From Alligator mississippiensis (Eukaryota > Chordata > Crocodylia > Alligatoridae): DNA of 64,000 nt. The stretch is taken from NCBI RefSeq assembly GCF_030867095.1, contig NC_081831.1, forward strand, positions 39,555,319-39,619,318. The letters run 5' to 3'. Made by a program: the position numbers and the translations under genes. The notes beneath the pieces were generated by a model, which saw nothing but the letters and a program-made list of their open reading frames with translations, was not told the DNA's origin and did not search any database. Positions 10,971 to 23,884 of this stretch are shown here, piece by piece. Every line of letters begins with the position of its first letter. Positions within the stretch are counted from its first letter, which is position 1.

Positions 10971-13900
10971 TGCCTATAGACCAATATGGCTACAACCTGT
11001 ATCCCAGAGGTATTAAGGAACACTCCTGCCATTTGCTGTGAGGAACTGTAGGGGATGCCTCAGCTCTGCATGTAGGATGAAAGCTGCCAGCGACACAATA
11101 CAGTATCTGGCTATATCTGGCTACGTGTGTTGCCCTGACTGGCTAATGGTTATTTGCTTTTTCCCCTGCTCACCTCCCTAGCATTTTGTGAGCTGTTTGG
11201 AGAAGCGATGCCTGCACATGGCTTCCAGCCAGCAACCTGTCTGTTGTTGATACTTTCTGGGCTATGGGACCCTGGCCAATGGGAATTATGATTGTTTAAG
11301 CCAGATAGTGTGGCCCAGGATGCGGGGGTGGTTGGGGCAGTGTATGGAGCCAGTCCCGGTCTGTAGGATCTGATCTGGCCTATGGGGCTCTGGAAATTTG
11401 GCAGCAAGGGAGCAGCAATCAACAGAGCCAAAAGCTTGAGCCCTGCTGGTATAAGCCCTTGTCAGTACTAAAGATTTGGGGACTTCTAATTCCCTATTGG
11501 CACAATTACCCTTAAGTTTTCCTTGGATCTCTTGAGAATAACAGGGCAGATGCACTCCAGGGATGAGAAGGTCTGGATAAGCTGAGGCAATACAACAGCT
11601 CCATAGAAAAAGCTGAGCCTAAGAGACTCAATCCTGAGAGATACTTACAAATGAAAGAAGTCTGTGTGTGCTGTCTTGCCTGTGTTCCCTACGTGCCTAT
11701 ATGTGTGCACATCTCAGAGTATGCATGTCATGCAGTGTGCATGTATTTGGATATATGTATGTGGATGTACACAAGTACGCTCACAGGCATGTAGGTGTCT
11801 ATGTGCAAAGGGACATGTGGGTGCCTTCCTACAATCCAAAAAGAGGGGTGCTCTGCCTCCGTAGCTGTGTGGGGGCGCTGTGCTGACTACATACCATCAC
11901 CTGCAGTAATCTATTTCAGATCCTGCGCAAAGACCGATGCTTTGCCACCCACATGGCACAAGAGCTAAGTCTTGTGAGGTCCAAGTCCCCAGTCACCACT
12001 ACAGTCAGAGGAAGTTGCATGTGCCCAACTGTACTTCATGGGTTGGGTCCCCAGAACAGACACAACAGCAGGGCAGTGCTCAGAAGGGACACCTGTGACC
12101 CTCAGGTCCCCAGGAGAAAGAAAGGAGGGCATGTTCAGCCCTGCAAAGTGGCAGTGCCTTACCAGGCTGGAGTGGGAACGGCAGATTCCTTAGGAATCAG
12201 CTTCCCACCCCTTGGCAAAGCCCAGGAAGGCATGAAAGGAAAGAGATTCTCCTGTTCCTGCTAAAATCCCTCAAGCCCCTGTGCCCAGGTCAAAGCATGG
12301 TGCCTAGTGGATAGGAACAGTTTCCCCTTGGTAAGAGCAATTTGCCTTCAGTCCAGGCCAGGCAGTACAGACTGGCATCCTGTGAACCGTGCCCTAGGCT
12401 GCTGTAAACATGTCCCTTCTGGGCAGTGTTCTGGGGCCTTGTGCAATTGTGTGGCTCAGTGTCTGTCAACAGGCCCTGCAGGCTGAGAGAGAAGCAGGGC
12501 AGGGCAGCCCACTGCTGGGCTTTCTGCTATGGCAGAGGGATAGAAAACAATGGTCACTCTTCCATCTGTGCAGCACTGCTGCCTTCTCAGAGGACAGGGG
12601 CAGGGCTGGGATTTTGCACTCCTCAGAGCCTCCTCTCCAAAGGGCAGAAGTTGTGACAAGCTGTCACTAAGCTGCCAGTTGAGGGGATCAGCACCCTTAG
12701 GCTGGGCTAGGCCAAGCTGGACTAGAAGCAGCGTCCCGGCTGCCAGGTTTATCTCACTGTGTTCCCCAGGATGTTGAGACCAGGGTTGGGGAACACAGGG
12801 CAGTCACAAAGTCTGGCCATGGATCTTGCTGGCCAGAAATGCAGGGAAGTGCTCCAGGGCTCTGATGGGGAGAGGGGCTGGCCTTTCAGAGGCAGGCCTT
12901 CCCCCACTCTGGGCTTTTGGATCCCCATTTGGGCATGACTCCACTGAACCATGCTTAGCTTCCTGCAGCTGGCACCTGCTGCTGCCAGCTAGCTGGGCTG
13001 GCTCCTTTATCTAATAGCTATGCAAAACTGAGGGATGTAAACAAGTGAACGAGAAGACCTCCACCCATTTGGGTTAGCCCTGATCAGCAGGAACCTTCCA
13101 GCCCAGGGCTCTTTTGTGGGTTGACTGTAAGTGAAAGTGCCCTCACAACCTTTCCAATCAGGACAGAGGTCAGTGGGGTAGAAGTGGGCTGCCTCAGGCA
13201 GGGCATGATGATGGTGAGGGTCCCTGGTCAGTCAGAGTCTTGCTTGGAAAATGGTTCTGGGCCATGCTAGTTTAGGAGCCACATTTCCAGAGAGGCTCCA
13301 ATGCATATACTTGCCTGAGCACGCAGATGGGTGTCTGCACATGCCTGGAGAAAGATGGAGGAAAGAAGGGAGTGTTGGAGGTGGAAGGTCAGTTGAGGCT
13401 GATTTTAGTGGCAGTAGGTGAGTCAGGATCACTTTTCAAGCTCCCTGACTCTCAGCTGCCCCAGTCCTGCCTGGTAGGGGCTGGAGTTCTCTCACCTTTC
13501 TTGTACAGCTCCCCTGACCTCCAGTGGACTGGGGTCAAGGGCAGCTCTGTCAGCCCTGCTCACATGGGAGCTGGAGAGGATGTTCCAGCAGCTCTCTTGC
13601 TGTGATTCTGTGGTATGTCAGAACTCGGGCTGTTGCTTCTGTTTCTACCCTAACCTGAGCACTCTAGACCCTGCCTGCCTTTGGCATGAGTCTGAACAGT
13701 AGGACACAAAGGCTGTAACTTCCACCCTAACATAATGACTGCACTGCTACCTTTCTTCAAACCTGGCTTGCTTCACAGATCTCTGAAACCTAAAAATGCT
13801 GGGCAGTTTGAAGTCTGTATGAGCTGTGGATGCAGAAATTCTGCAGTTCTTAATTAGCACTTTCTCTTAATATCCAAAGAGCTCATATTTCAAGTTATGC

Positions 13901-13998
13901 TGGCAGAACTGTGATTGAATCTTCCCTTAACACTGCATTTCCTGACTTCTGAGTGGTTTACATCTTGGTGATATATATTTTACATGGAAATCCTGTCC
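10971..13998. other. Intronic stretch, no recognised feature
   Basis: I see no exon, RNA gene or classifiable repeat here. Frames are short and there is no family resemblance in any of them. Confidence 0.4.
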
Positions 13999-14006
13999 GT
14001 TATAAG

Positions 14007-15186
14007 CAGGCAATCTGGTTTTCCCTGATAAAAAAATTGCAAATTCTCTGATAAAACCCCCCAAATCCATTATTAAAATGAAAGGCCCCATACAGGCTGC
14101 CTGGCCCTGCTGGTACCCCTCACTTCCCACCCCCAGCCCTTTGGCCCTGCTCGTGCCCCTCACTCCCCCCCACAGCCAGTCCCCTCCCCCCACAACCCCC
14201 AGCCCTGCTGGTGACCCTTGCCCCCCACTCACAGCCCCTGCCCTCCAAGCCCTTCCAGAGGGGGCTCCCAGCTGCCAGTGCAATGGAGCCAGGGACCCAG
14301 GTCTGCAGCCCCCTGCCCCTGGCAGGAGGCAGTGGCTGATGCAGTGGAGCAGAGGTTGGCTGCCCCTCCGCTGCCTGCTTGCTGCAGACTGGGGGGGGGG
14401 GGGGGAGACCCACACCCCCAGATCTGTGCACAGGGCAGGGGCTGCACACTTCCTGCTGCAAGCTTGGGCTCCCACCCTGCTGCCCTCCCTGGGGCCTCTG
14501 CAGCCCAGCATGTACACTGCAAAGAACAGTGGGGCCATGCAAATCTGGGGGGCATGGGTCCCCCCTGCCCCTCAGGAGTGCATGCCATGGCGGGGAGAAG
14601 CCCCACCCCTGCCCAAGCCTGCAGCAGGTAGCCTGCCCCACCCCTGCCCCATGCACAGATCTGGGGGTGTGGGTCTCCCCTGTCCCCCCAGGAGCGCATG
14701 CAGCAGCAAGGAACCAGCCCAACCCCACTGCTTCCCAGACGAGCTGCCCACGGCCCTATCCCACTCCCCGCCAGGGTCCTGTGACCATGCATTGAAACCC
14801 TGGTCCCCAAACCCTGTGCACCGTCCAGCTACGCAGCAGCCTCAACCCTTGCTCAGCCCAGCTCCCTCACTCCCTCCCTCCCTCCCTCCCTATGGAGGCC
14901 TCCACTGCCCCCCCCCCTTGCGCCTTACCTGCAGGAGCTGCTCTCCAAGCTACCTGGGGCCATGTGCATGTACATGCACATGGTGTCCCGGTGCCTGACC
15001 ACCATCCTCCCACTCCCTCCCAGCCCCCTGCAGGCTGGAACTCTGCCAGCCTGCAGAGAGCTCATTGCAAAACTGCAAAATCTGGGTTTCTCCAGTAAAA
15101 TGAGAAATCTGCATTTGCCTCTGGTAAAAGGTATAATCCATGGTTTTCTCCATTTTTCCATGGGAAACAGAAAACCTGGATCCCTG
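14007..15186. mobile_element. hAT-type element with perfect 8-bp target duplication and GC-rich core
   Basis: The element starts CAGGCAATCTGGTTTTCCC and ends with the approximate inverse (AAACCTGGATCCCTG). It is flanked by the identical 8-mer GTTATAAG (13,999-14,006 and 15,187-15,194). The A/T-rich subterminal parts carry CTGATAAAA-like words. The core is C-rich, with a tandem unit beginning CTGCTGGTACCCCTC shared with 2,816-2,945. A perfect 28-bp inverted repeat lies at 14,403-14,430 and 14,652-14,679 (words GACCCACACCCCCAG and CTGGGGGTGTGGGTC), and there is a 15-G run at 14,391-14,405. A 306-codon plus-strand frame and several minus-strand frames are by-products of composition. No transposase is seen. 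Confidence 0.85.
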
Positions 15187-15406
15187 GTTATAAGCATGCT
15201 GGGATCTAGAAGCTCTGTTTAGGACTATTCTGGACATGGGATCTCACAGACCAGCAAAAGAAAACTAGGAAATGGCTCTCTAGGTAAAGTGCTGGATCTT
15301 GCTTTTGGGTCTCAGTGGGTTGGGGTCATGGGCCCTTGCTCAGGGACTCTGTAAGGGGCGTGTCAGCCCTAGGAGAGAGGTTCAGGCTCAGTTGGACTAG
15401 ACTCAA

Positions 15407-15743
15407 AGGGCATTTTTACATATGTAAGCACCACAGTGTCAGGAGCTTTGAAAAACGTTGCTTGCAGTTGTATAAGTGGCAAAAATGTATGGCAGTGCTG
15501 AGAAAATGGCAGCAGCACACTTTTGAACTATAACACATCTGAAGTGCTCTAGTCCAAAAGTGCACCGCCGCCATTTTCTGTGCGCTGATGCACATTTCAC
15601 CACTTATGCAACAGCATGCAGCACAGCGCAGTTCGCCTCAGCTTGTGCGTGAAGCAGATTCAGTTAATTGAGTCTGCTCTGAAGCAGCAGATCTCCAGTG
15701 TGTCATGGGACACATGTGTCATGGGCATATGTGTAAATGCCCT
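15407..15743. mobile_element. Palindromic MITE-like element
   Basis: The termini are inverted: AGGGCATTTTTACATATG on the left against CATATGTGTAAATGCCCT on the right. Inner arms of about 65 bp also pair: left about 15,468-15,532 (TATAAGTGGCAAAAATG, GAAAATGGC, GCACACTTTTG) and right about 15,556-15,613 (CAAAAGTGCAC, GCCATTTTC, CACTTATGCAAC). No coding capacity is present and the target duplication is not clear. Confidence 0.7.
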
Positions 15744-17573
15744 CAGTGCCTAGGAGCTTCTCAGCCCTCACCCCAAATAAATCCCTCTGCTGTTCACATT
15801 GGCAGAAAACCACTTCTGGCAGGAAAGCCACTTCCCCTTTTGTTGAGAGGTTCCTTTAGAGAAGGGCAGGGAAACTTGGGCTTCAGGGGCTCCTCTCTTC
15901 CAGCTACATGTCTGTGTTTACTACAATACCACTCTGCAAGTCAGTTTCCTAGGGGCTGAGCCATATCCTGGGGTCACTTCCTGGGTGGGAAGGAGGGGAG
16001 AACTTTATCCATGAAGCCTGAGGAGCAATGGCTGGGACTGCTGCCCTGTCCCAGTGGAATGAGTACGGCTCTGATACTCACTCCACCATGGACTTGCTGT
16101 GTGACCAGGGGTGCAGCCTTCTCTCTGTCACTTCCCACGCAGGGGCTAACTGCACTGTCTCCTGGAACCTAGCACAACCTAGGATTCAGAGTCCCAGAAT
16201 CCTGCAGCTGTGATGTGGGGAACCAGGGTCTCACTTCACTTTCCTTTGGAGAACATGGGGGACAAGTAATGAGAATTACCTACAGCCTGTGGAAGACAGT
16301 ATACTCCAGGGTGTATATGGGCATACACATGTGCTACATCAGTTCCACTCCTGACTTGGTGACATTCCTCTGTACCACTTGCCATGGCATGGGAGGGAAA
16401 TCCAGCACCCTCCATCTTAGCCTGGGCAGCTATCCCTACCCTGATACTCCTGCTCAGGATGGGGTTGCCTGGCCTCTGTCCTCACTGCAGACCCAGCCCA
16501 GTTCTGTCAAGAGGACACTATCTTTAGGTATGATTCAGGCCTCCATCCCATGCCCCTATTTCAGGAACAGGCTGAGTCCTGTAGCTGTAGCCAGCAGCCC
16601 ATGGTCCCCAGGGCTCTCCTTTGGTTTGGCTTGGGACTGGGACTGGCCTGTTCTGCTGTTGAAAAAGGCACTGAGCACTGGCACTGCCTCTGCTAGTCAT
16701 TGCAGGTGCTGAGCCAACCAGAAGCATGCATACTAGCAGAAGCAGAAGCAGGACTAGCAGAAGCATTCCTCTGCTAGTCCTGGAGCAGTTGGTTGCTTCA
16801 CTTCCTACCCCTTGTGCTTCATCCTCTTAGCAGCAGCCACAAATGTGCAATTCAGCTGCGGGTTGTAGCTTCCTTCCTTCCCCCATTCACCTCCATCCCT
16901 GCCACTCCCATGGGAATGATGCAGGCAGTGAGAAAGCTGGGCTGTTGTTGGCCAGAGGAGAATGGATAAAGGTATTGGTGGTGATGTGGATGTGGGGGGA
17001 AGGGAGGAGGCTGTGTCATTAAGTACATCTCTTGTTTCGACTCTTGTCCACAAACTCAGTCCCTCCAGCTGGTGAATCACTAGAACAGCTCTGCCCACAA
17101 GGAGGTGAGAGGAGCTCCTGTATCCTTTACTGAAGCAGCTTCCCCCACATTTCTTTCATTGAAGGCTCCCCAGTTGCTGAGGCTAGACTTCTGGTGAGGG
17201 GAAGATAGTCTGAGGCTGGTTGGTTGTGTCAATGGAGAACCTTTGGTCCTAGCTAGAGGGGCTGGGCACATCAGGGGCAAGTGCTGACTAAATGTCTGTA
17301 TTTATATTATATAACTGCACATTGCAAATGTGGGGCCAATAGCACCAATGAGTGCAGGCAGACTGTATGAGCTTCATGGACACAGAATTACTGATGCCCT
17401 TGAATCCTGACCCAAAGCCAAGTGCTTCACAGGTATTCTTCAGTCCCAAACTAGAGCCCCACCCCTCCTTTCCTTTGCTGCTCTACCAGTCCCCACAGTC
17501 CTGACCTGCAGTGCCCAGCTACCTCATTCCCTTCCTGAGCAGAACCTTCTCCCTGTGATGAACTGGCTGGTGA
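15744..17573. other. Intronic stretch, no recognised gene
   Basis: Nothing is supported here. A segment near 16,085-16,140 with TTGCTGTGTGACC resembles the core of a MIR SINE but is too short to call. Confidence 0.35.
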
Positions 17574-17581
17574 TTTTATGC

Positions 17582-18509
17582 CAGGGCCAGGCAGTTATTT
17601 CAGGCAGAGGGCTTACCGAGTTTGGGCAAGCTGTTGAGGGCCTCATGGATAGCCCCACCCCTTGACAGATGCCCGCCCTCTGGTTGCCATCTTGTGACTG
17701 GAAGTCCCACCCCCTAATCCCTGGCCTTTGCTACCAGAAGTCCCTTCCCTTGCACCTGAAAGTACTCCTTTCAGCAAGGGGTTTTGCCATCTCAGAACCA
17801 GAAAAATACCAAATTATATTCTAAAACAAAACATCAAAAACATTCATTAATTTGATGTCAAAAATATTTTTGTCCTGATTTACATGTGTTTGTATAGTGT
17901 ACATAGAGGTGATTGCACAATAGCTTAAAATGAAGTCTTACTGTTGTATATTGTGGGGGGTGCATATAGGTTTGTGGGGGCCTGTGGGTGTGTGGGTATG
18001 TGAGGAGGGCATGGGTGTGTCTGTGGGGATGGATAGGTGTGGGGGTTTGGGGTGAGGGAGCAGGTGTGTGTGGATATGTGGGGTGTGGGTGGGTATGAGG
18101 TTTGTGGGAGGTAGGGTGGCTAGGGTGTGTGAGGGGTTGTGGGGGTCTATGTGCATGGCAGTGCAAGGGGGGGTGTGGGTACATGTGTATGATGGGGTGT
18201 GCATGTGGGACTCACCCTATGAAAACACACGTACACACCCTGCCCCTGCCTACAGACACACCCCTCCCGTTCCTGGCCCCAGGTACTGGCATGGCCCATG
18301 TTCCCCAGTCCGGCAATGCAGCCCAGGGACTGGGATCCTCGGTCCTGCCAGCTCCCTCTGGTCCTACTGCTCCTGGCTCCTGTTATCTTTGACAGGCAGC
18401 CAGGAGCAAATAAATATTAATTTACTAAATTTTTTAGGCACCCCATGAGCCAGATAGAATGGCCTGGTAGACCAGATCTAGCTTGCAGGCCATATTTTTC
18501 CTGCCCCTG
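17582..18509. mobile_element. hAT-type element with near-perfect 8-bp target duplication
   Basis: The element starts CAGGGCCAGGCAGTTATTT and ends ATTTTTCCTGCCCCTG, giving inverted CAGGG../..CCCTG ends. Flanks are TTTTATGC (17,574-17,581) and TTTTATAC (18,510-18,517), seven of eight identical. The middle (about 17,950-18,230) is a GT-rich degenerate minisatellite built from words like TGTGGGGG and TGTGGGTATG. That block produces chance frames rich in His and Thr on the minus strand. No transposase is present. Confidence 0.75.
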
Positions 18510-18827
18510 TTTTATACCATATTTTTATTGTGTTCTCAGTCTGTTGCATTGCATTGGAAAGCAGCTGGGGATGCCCTGTCACTTGAGTCATGGCATAAGT
18601 CAGCCTTCCTTTGACCCTATCACTTAGCATACTGTAGATGTCTTCTACTGCCACCCTTGGATTGCTGCGTTTTAGCCTTCTCTGATACAGGAGGGTGGAA
18701 AATACATTATTTTTAATATAGTGACCTTGATCTCATTGTTTTTTCTAGACGGCTGGTCCCTGTTTCAGGACCTGACAGTGTTACAGATAACAGCTTTCAG
18801 CACTGCCCCTTCCTGATTTTTCAGCAC

Positions 18828-18985
18828 TTTACAGAGGGATCATGATCATCACCCACTTTGTAGAGAGGGTGAAACTAAGGCTAAGAGAGGAAAGGACTGA
18901 CTCATGGTCACCTGATATGCCAATGGCAGAACAGGAATAGTCCCCTGGTCTCCTGACTCACAATGTCATTTGGCCAAGCCACCTA
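18828..18985 (-). mobile_element. MIR-like SINE relic
   Basis: Read on the plus strand, the order CACTTTACAGAGGG, CCCACTTTGTAGAGAGGGTG, AAACTAAGGCTAAGAGAGG, ATGGTCACCTGATATGCC, AATGGCAGAACAGGAATAG and CTCCTGACTCACAATG follows the antisense of the MIR core (the well-known cattttacag / gaaactgagg / ggtcacacag order). It is heavily diverged, as expected for an amniote-age SINE. Confidence 0.65.
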
Positions 18986-19137
18986 AAACATGCAAGCAAC
19001 TCCAGAGCAGAGCCCGGGCGGTCTTACCACTCATACACCCCCTGCCAAGGCAGCACACTGCTGCCCTTGCTCCCTGTAGTCCCTCTCCTCAGGCATGGAC
19101 TGCACTCACACTCCACTGACTCCAGATCACTGACTCC

Positions 19138-19278
19138 AGATCAGAGGCATAGCATGACAGCACTGACTGCTGCACTGGCATTGGTGGCAGTAGCTATTTT
19201 TGCTGTGCATTTCTTCCCCAAAGGTGGTGCTAGGACTGGTGCCCCAGTCACCCCCTAGTTACACTACTGCCCCAGATG
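19138..19278 (-). repeat. Short interspersed repeat, related to 32,826-32,900
   Basis: The right part reads, in reverse complement, GGCAGTAGTGTAACTAGGGG and then GTGACTGGGGCACCAG. The same words occur on the plus strand at about 32,838-32,875. The left part begins CAGATCAGAGGCA, also found at 32,826. The two ends look inverted relative to each other, so this may be a small terminal-inverted-repeat element. The family is unknown. Confidence 0.45.
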
Positions 19279-19558
19279 CATACCTGGTGGTGAGGTGATT
19301 CAGTCTTGGCTGCTGCCTGCCCCCTTCAGGTGCCAGCAGCTACCACCACCTGGTGGCTGCCCAGGCACATGCTCTCCTGCTTTCCTTGTTTATTCTCTTC
19401 CTGGGTCCTGGGAGCCAGGAAGGGTCTGGCTGAAAACACAGCTGTTCCAGGGGTGCTTGGCATGACTGAGATGACAGGCAGCACTGGTCCCTTGGCAGTT
19501 CATTTGCCTGTTGGGTTGGGTGGGGAGAGGGGAATTGAGCCTGCCTGTCTGTCCTGAG

Positions 19559-19839
19559 ATTGGGGCTGGGCTGATGCAGCCCGGTCCCCAAGGCCCTGCT
19601 CCAGTGCTGTCTGCAGGAAGGGAGGGGGGAGGGGAGCTGCAGGCTGGGGTTTGCCTGGCCTGAACTGAAAGAGGGCAGTAGTGGGGGCTATGAAGTGGGC
19701 ATGCTCCAATCCACCCACCTCCCCTCTGGCTCAGGCTGGGCAAACCCCAACCTGAAGTTCCCTCCCCCTCCCTTCTCCCCACTCTCTTTCTGCAGACAGC
19801 ATCGGGGGCAGGACTGGGCTGCATCAGCCTAGCCCCAAT
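19559..19839. mobile_element. Long imperfect palindrome (fold-back element)
   Basis: The left arm (about 19,559-19,656) begins ATTGGGGCTGGGCTGATGCA and ends GGCTGGGGTTTGCC. The right arm (about 19,737-19,839) is its near reverse complement: GGCAAACCCCAACC near 19,739 and TGCATCAGCCTAGCCCCAAT at the end. Arms of about 100 bp share a TGCTGTCTGCAG block and an AGGGAGGGGG block. The spacer is about 80 bp. No target duplication is evident. Confidence 0.7.
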
Positions 19840-20514
19840 TGCACTGATAAACTGACCCTAAGGAACAGGAGTTCCCTAAGGTGCTCCACGGAGCTGGAAT
19901 ATCTTCATCTGATCCCTCATTTGATGAGGGTTAATTTGTCGCATGGTCGGCCACTTTCAAAGCACTCTGCAGCCTTACACTTCTGTCACAGCATAGCTGT
20001 AGAGTGCTCTTAGGGGACTGATAGGTGCAACAGATGTCACTTCTGTCAGCACCCAATGAGCTGTGAATGTGTCCCAGGCCAGTCTCCTCTTCCTCCCTGA
20101 GTGAATATAAGCGTGGTGGGTGGCAGGTCTGGTCTGCAGCAATCTACTGTCATCTAGGGGTTACACATGGAACAGCAGGCAGGAAAAGCCTAAAAGAAAA
20201 TTGATGGGAGTGTGGCATAAAATCTGAACAAGGCGTTGCCTGACTTTTGGAGGTGGCAGAGGGACAGCACTTTCTTTCCTCTGCTCTTGCTCAGGTCAAG
20301 TCCATAAAGGGGCCTTTCAGCACATTCTAGCTCACTTCCTTCATGTCTCCTTTCTGTGTGATATAGGTTTCCTCCAGAAAGCAAAGGAGGCACTGAGAAT
20401 TCTACCCTTAGGAGTCCTAACACCTTACACAGCCACTACAGTTCTCATTCCCCACATTACACTGATCTCAGCAACTGCCAAAGAGAATCCAGAGAGCACA
20501 GCTGGAGACAAGTC

Positions 20515-21425
20515 AACTTTCCGGTCTCTAGTGTTGATAAATTCAAAATGATGCCTGTGGGCAAGAAGTGCCCAGAACACACATACACAATGATAGGCTC
20601 TACATTAGCTTTTACTTCTCAAGAAAGAAATCTTGGAGTCATTGTGGAAAATTCTCTGAAAACATCAGCCCAAAAGGCAGTCCAAAAGACAAATAGGATG
20701 CTAGGAATCATTAAGAGATTGAAAACATAACAGAAAATGTCATTATTCCCCTGTATAAACCCATAGTGCACCCACACCTTGAATACTGTGTGCAGTTCTG
20801 GTCCCCCGCCCCCACCCAACCTCCAAAGGGTTGTAATAGAATGAGAGAAGGTGTTGATAAAGGGCAAAAAGGATTATCTGGGACATGGGTGACTGGTGCT
20901 TCCTGAGACTGGGGGAGAACAGTTTGTGGGCAGTGTCAGCGGTGAGATGGCGAGCAACAACCACCTGCAGAAGCCGGCAGTGTGGGGGAAGGGATGGCAA
21001 GCAGTGACCACCTGCAAAAGCCAGTAGCGGCATCAGCAATGGCCAGTCTCAGGAGGGGCATATGCCCCCCCTACCAGTAGCCTACAATCAGGGGCATGGA
21101 GAGGCTGCTATACAAGGAGAAACTGCATAGGCTGGGACTTCTCAGCTTAAAGAAAAGACAGGTGAGTGAGGAAATGAGAGAGGTTTATAAAATAATGAAT
21201 GGTTTTGTGAAAGTAAAGAGGGATTCATTATTTACTACCTCTCACAAAAACAGATCTGAAGGACATGCAAGGAAATTATTAGGAAGTAGGTGTAACATTA
21301 ACAGGTGGAAGCTCTTTTTCTCACCTTATGTAATTAGCTTATGAAGCTTATTGGCACAAGATGTTATAAAAGTCAACAATTTAACTGTGTTTTAAAGAAG
21401 ATTAGATAGGTCTGCCAGTTGGTGG
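20515..21425 (+). mobile_element. CR1/L3-like LINE fragment, interrupted by an insertion
   Basis: Translated pieces match the C-terminal part of a CR1-like reverse transcriptase: [51 protein letters not shown], then after the insertion ERLLYKEKLHRLGLLSLKK, EVYKIMNGF and TSHKNRSEGHARKLLGSR. Stops and frame changes are present. The family differs from the copies at 255 and 39,025. A foreign segment at 20,889-21,091 splits it. Confidence 0.8.
20889..21091. mobile_element. Unclassified insertion inside the LINE at 20,515
   Basis: It is flanked by GGACATGG (20,881-20,888) and GGGCATGG (21,092-21,099), an 8-bp duplication with one mismatch. Removing it restores the expected LINE order. The insert holds two degenerate tandem copies of about 50 bp (words ACCACCTGCAGAAGCC and ACCACCTGCAAAAGCC). 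It has inverted words TCCTGAGACTGG near the left and CCAGTCTCAGGA near the right. Confidence 0.6.
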
Positions 21426-22044
21426 TAAACATTATAGTTCTGGATAAAACCTCCAAATTAGGACTTCCAGGCCTTTAAATGCCAGAATTTGTAGGGAAAG
21501 AGGGGCAGGTCAGTCTGCATAAATACACTCTCCTTAACGTTCTTTCTCTGTCCCTCTGAGACACAGGCCTATTTGCTTTAAAGGCAGGGTGGATCTAGGC
21601 CCACCAGAAAACTATAAGCTCCCCTCAATGGTTAGGGGGAGGCCACTAACCACATAATTAAAGTATTGGAACAATGGGTGAAAAACCAGGAATCAGAGTG
21701 CAGATCATAGCTTAATAACTTGGTTTCCGAGGTGGGGACACTGAGCAGAAAACTCCAGCTAGCACTCAGTGCCCCCTGAAAGTACCTAAGGAGCCTGTGG
21801 GGGCTGCCCGGTGGAACTCTGCCCAGAAATGTGGATTGGTCAATGAAAGGGAGACAGTTCCACAGTTGCTCAGGATGCCTTTCAACCAGCACCTCCTTCC
21901 TGGTCTGATAGATAGGCAGCTTGGCTAGAGCCAAGAGAAGATTGACCCAAAGGTCCTGGGATTTAGTGAAGTTACTTATGCAATGTGCATAGAATAAAGG
22001 ATGTGGGGGAAAGGGCAGCAAAAACCTCCATAGGAGATTCCTGA

Positions 22045-22140
22045 GTAGGTGGTAGAGAGGCTGCAGCCTGGTACATTCAAGGATACTGGGCTAGATGGAC
22101 CTTTGCTCTCACCCAGTCTGGCATGTCTTACATTCCTAAG
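22045..22140 (+). mobile_element. CR1-like 3' tail fragment
   Basis: The words GATACTGGGCTAGATGGACC and CACCCAGTCTGGC followed by TCTTACATTCC match the 3' end style of a CR1-like subfamily (gggctagatggacc...tctgacccagtatggc). Only the tail is present. Confidence 0.6.
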
Positions 22141-23416
<1,276 letters not shown>

Positions 23417-23884
23417 TAGACCCAGGAGCAGCAGTGCTTCCAGGCAATCTGTGTATTACAGAAACATTTAGACATAGCCTGGATAGGCTGGTGCTTACAT
23501 GGGTGGATGGGTCTTCCTCCAGGTGATGGATTTCATCCCCATGGGTCTTTAGACAGGCAGGCAGGTGGCAGAGACCAGAAAGCAAATATGCAAGAGGCAA
23601 AGGGGATGGGATTCATACAGTTATAAACTGTGGGGCCCTAAGGGGTGAATGTGATTCTCCAGTCTGACACAGGCCATGGGGATGCTAAGGATTGCCTTCT
23701 TCTGTAGCAGGGAGCATGGCTTTCTTCCTTGGGTCCCTTGAATTTATTCAACAATGCTTGTAGTTGCAGGACATTGACAGTGCCCTTGTCCCTCCGCTTT
23801 GCCTGTGTCAGGCTAGGGTGTTCTTGGTGTTTTAAGGCAACATTCCTCATAGTTGTGTGAGAGAGTTGTTTGTGTGGTTTTGGA

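Noticed and set aside
14078-14998. 306-codon plus-strand open frame, with several overlapping frames of 137-203 codons on both strands
   Set aside because: All lie in the C-rich core of a bounded hAT-type element. Open frames occur in every phase, as expected from composition, and there is no domain or codon pattern.
16085-16140. Possible MIR fragment
   Set aside because: Only the word TTGCTGTGTGACC and some flank resemble MIR; too short for a call.
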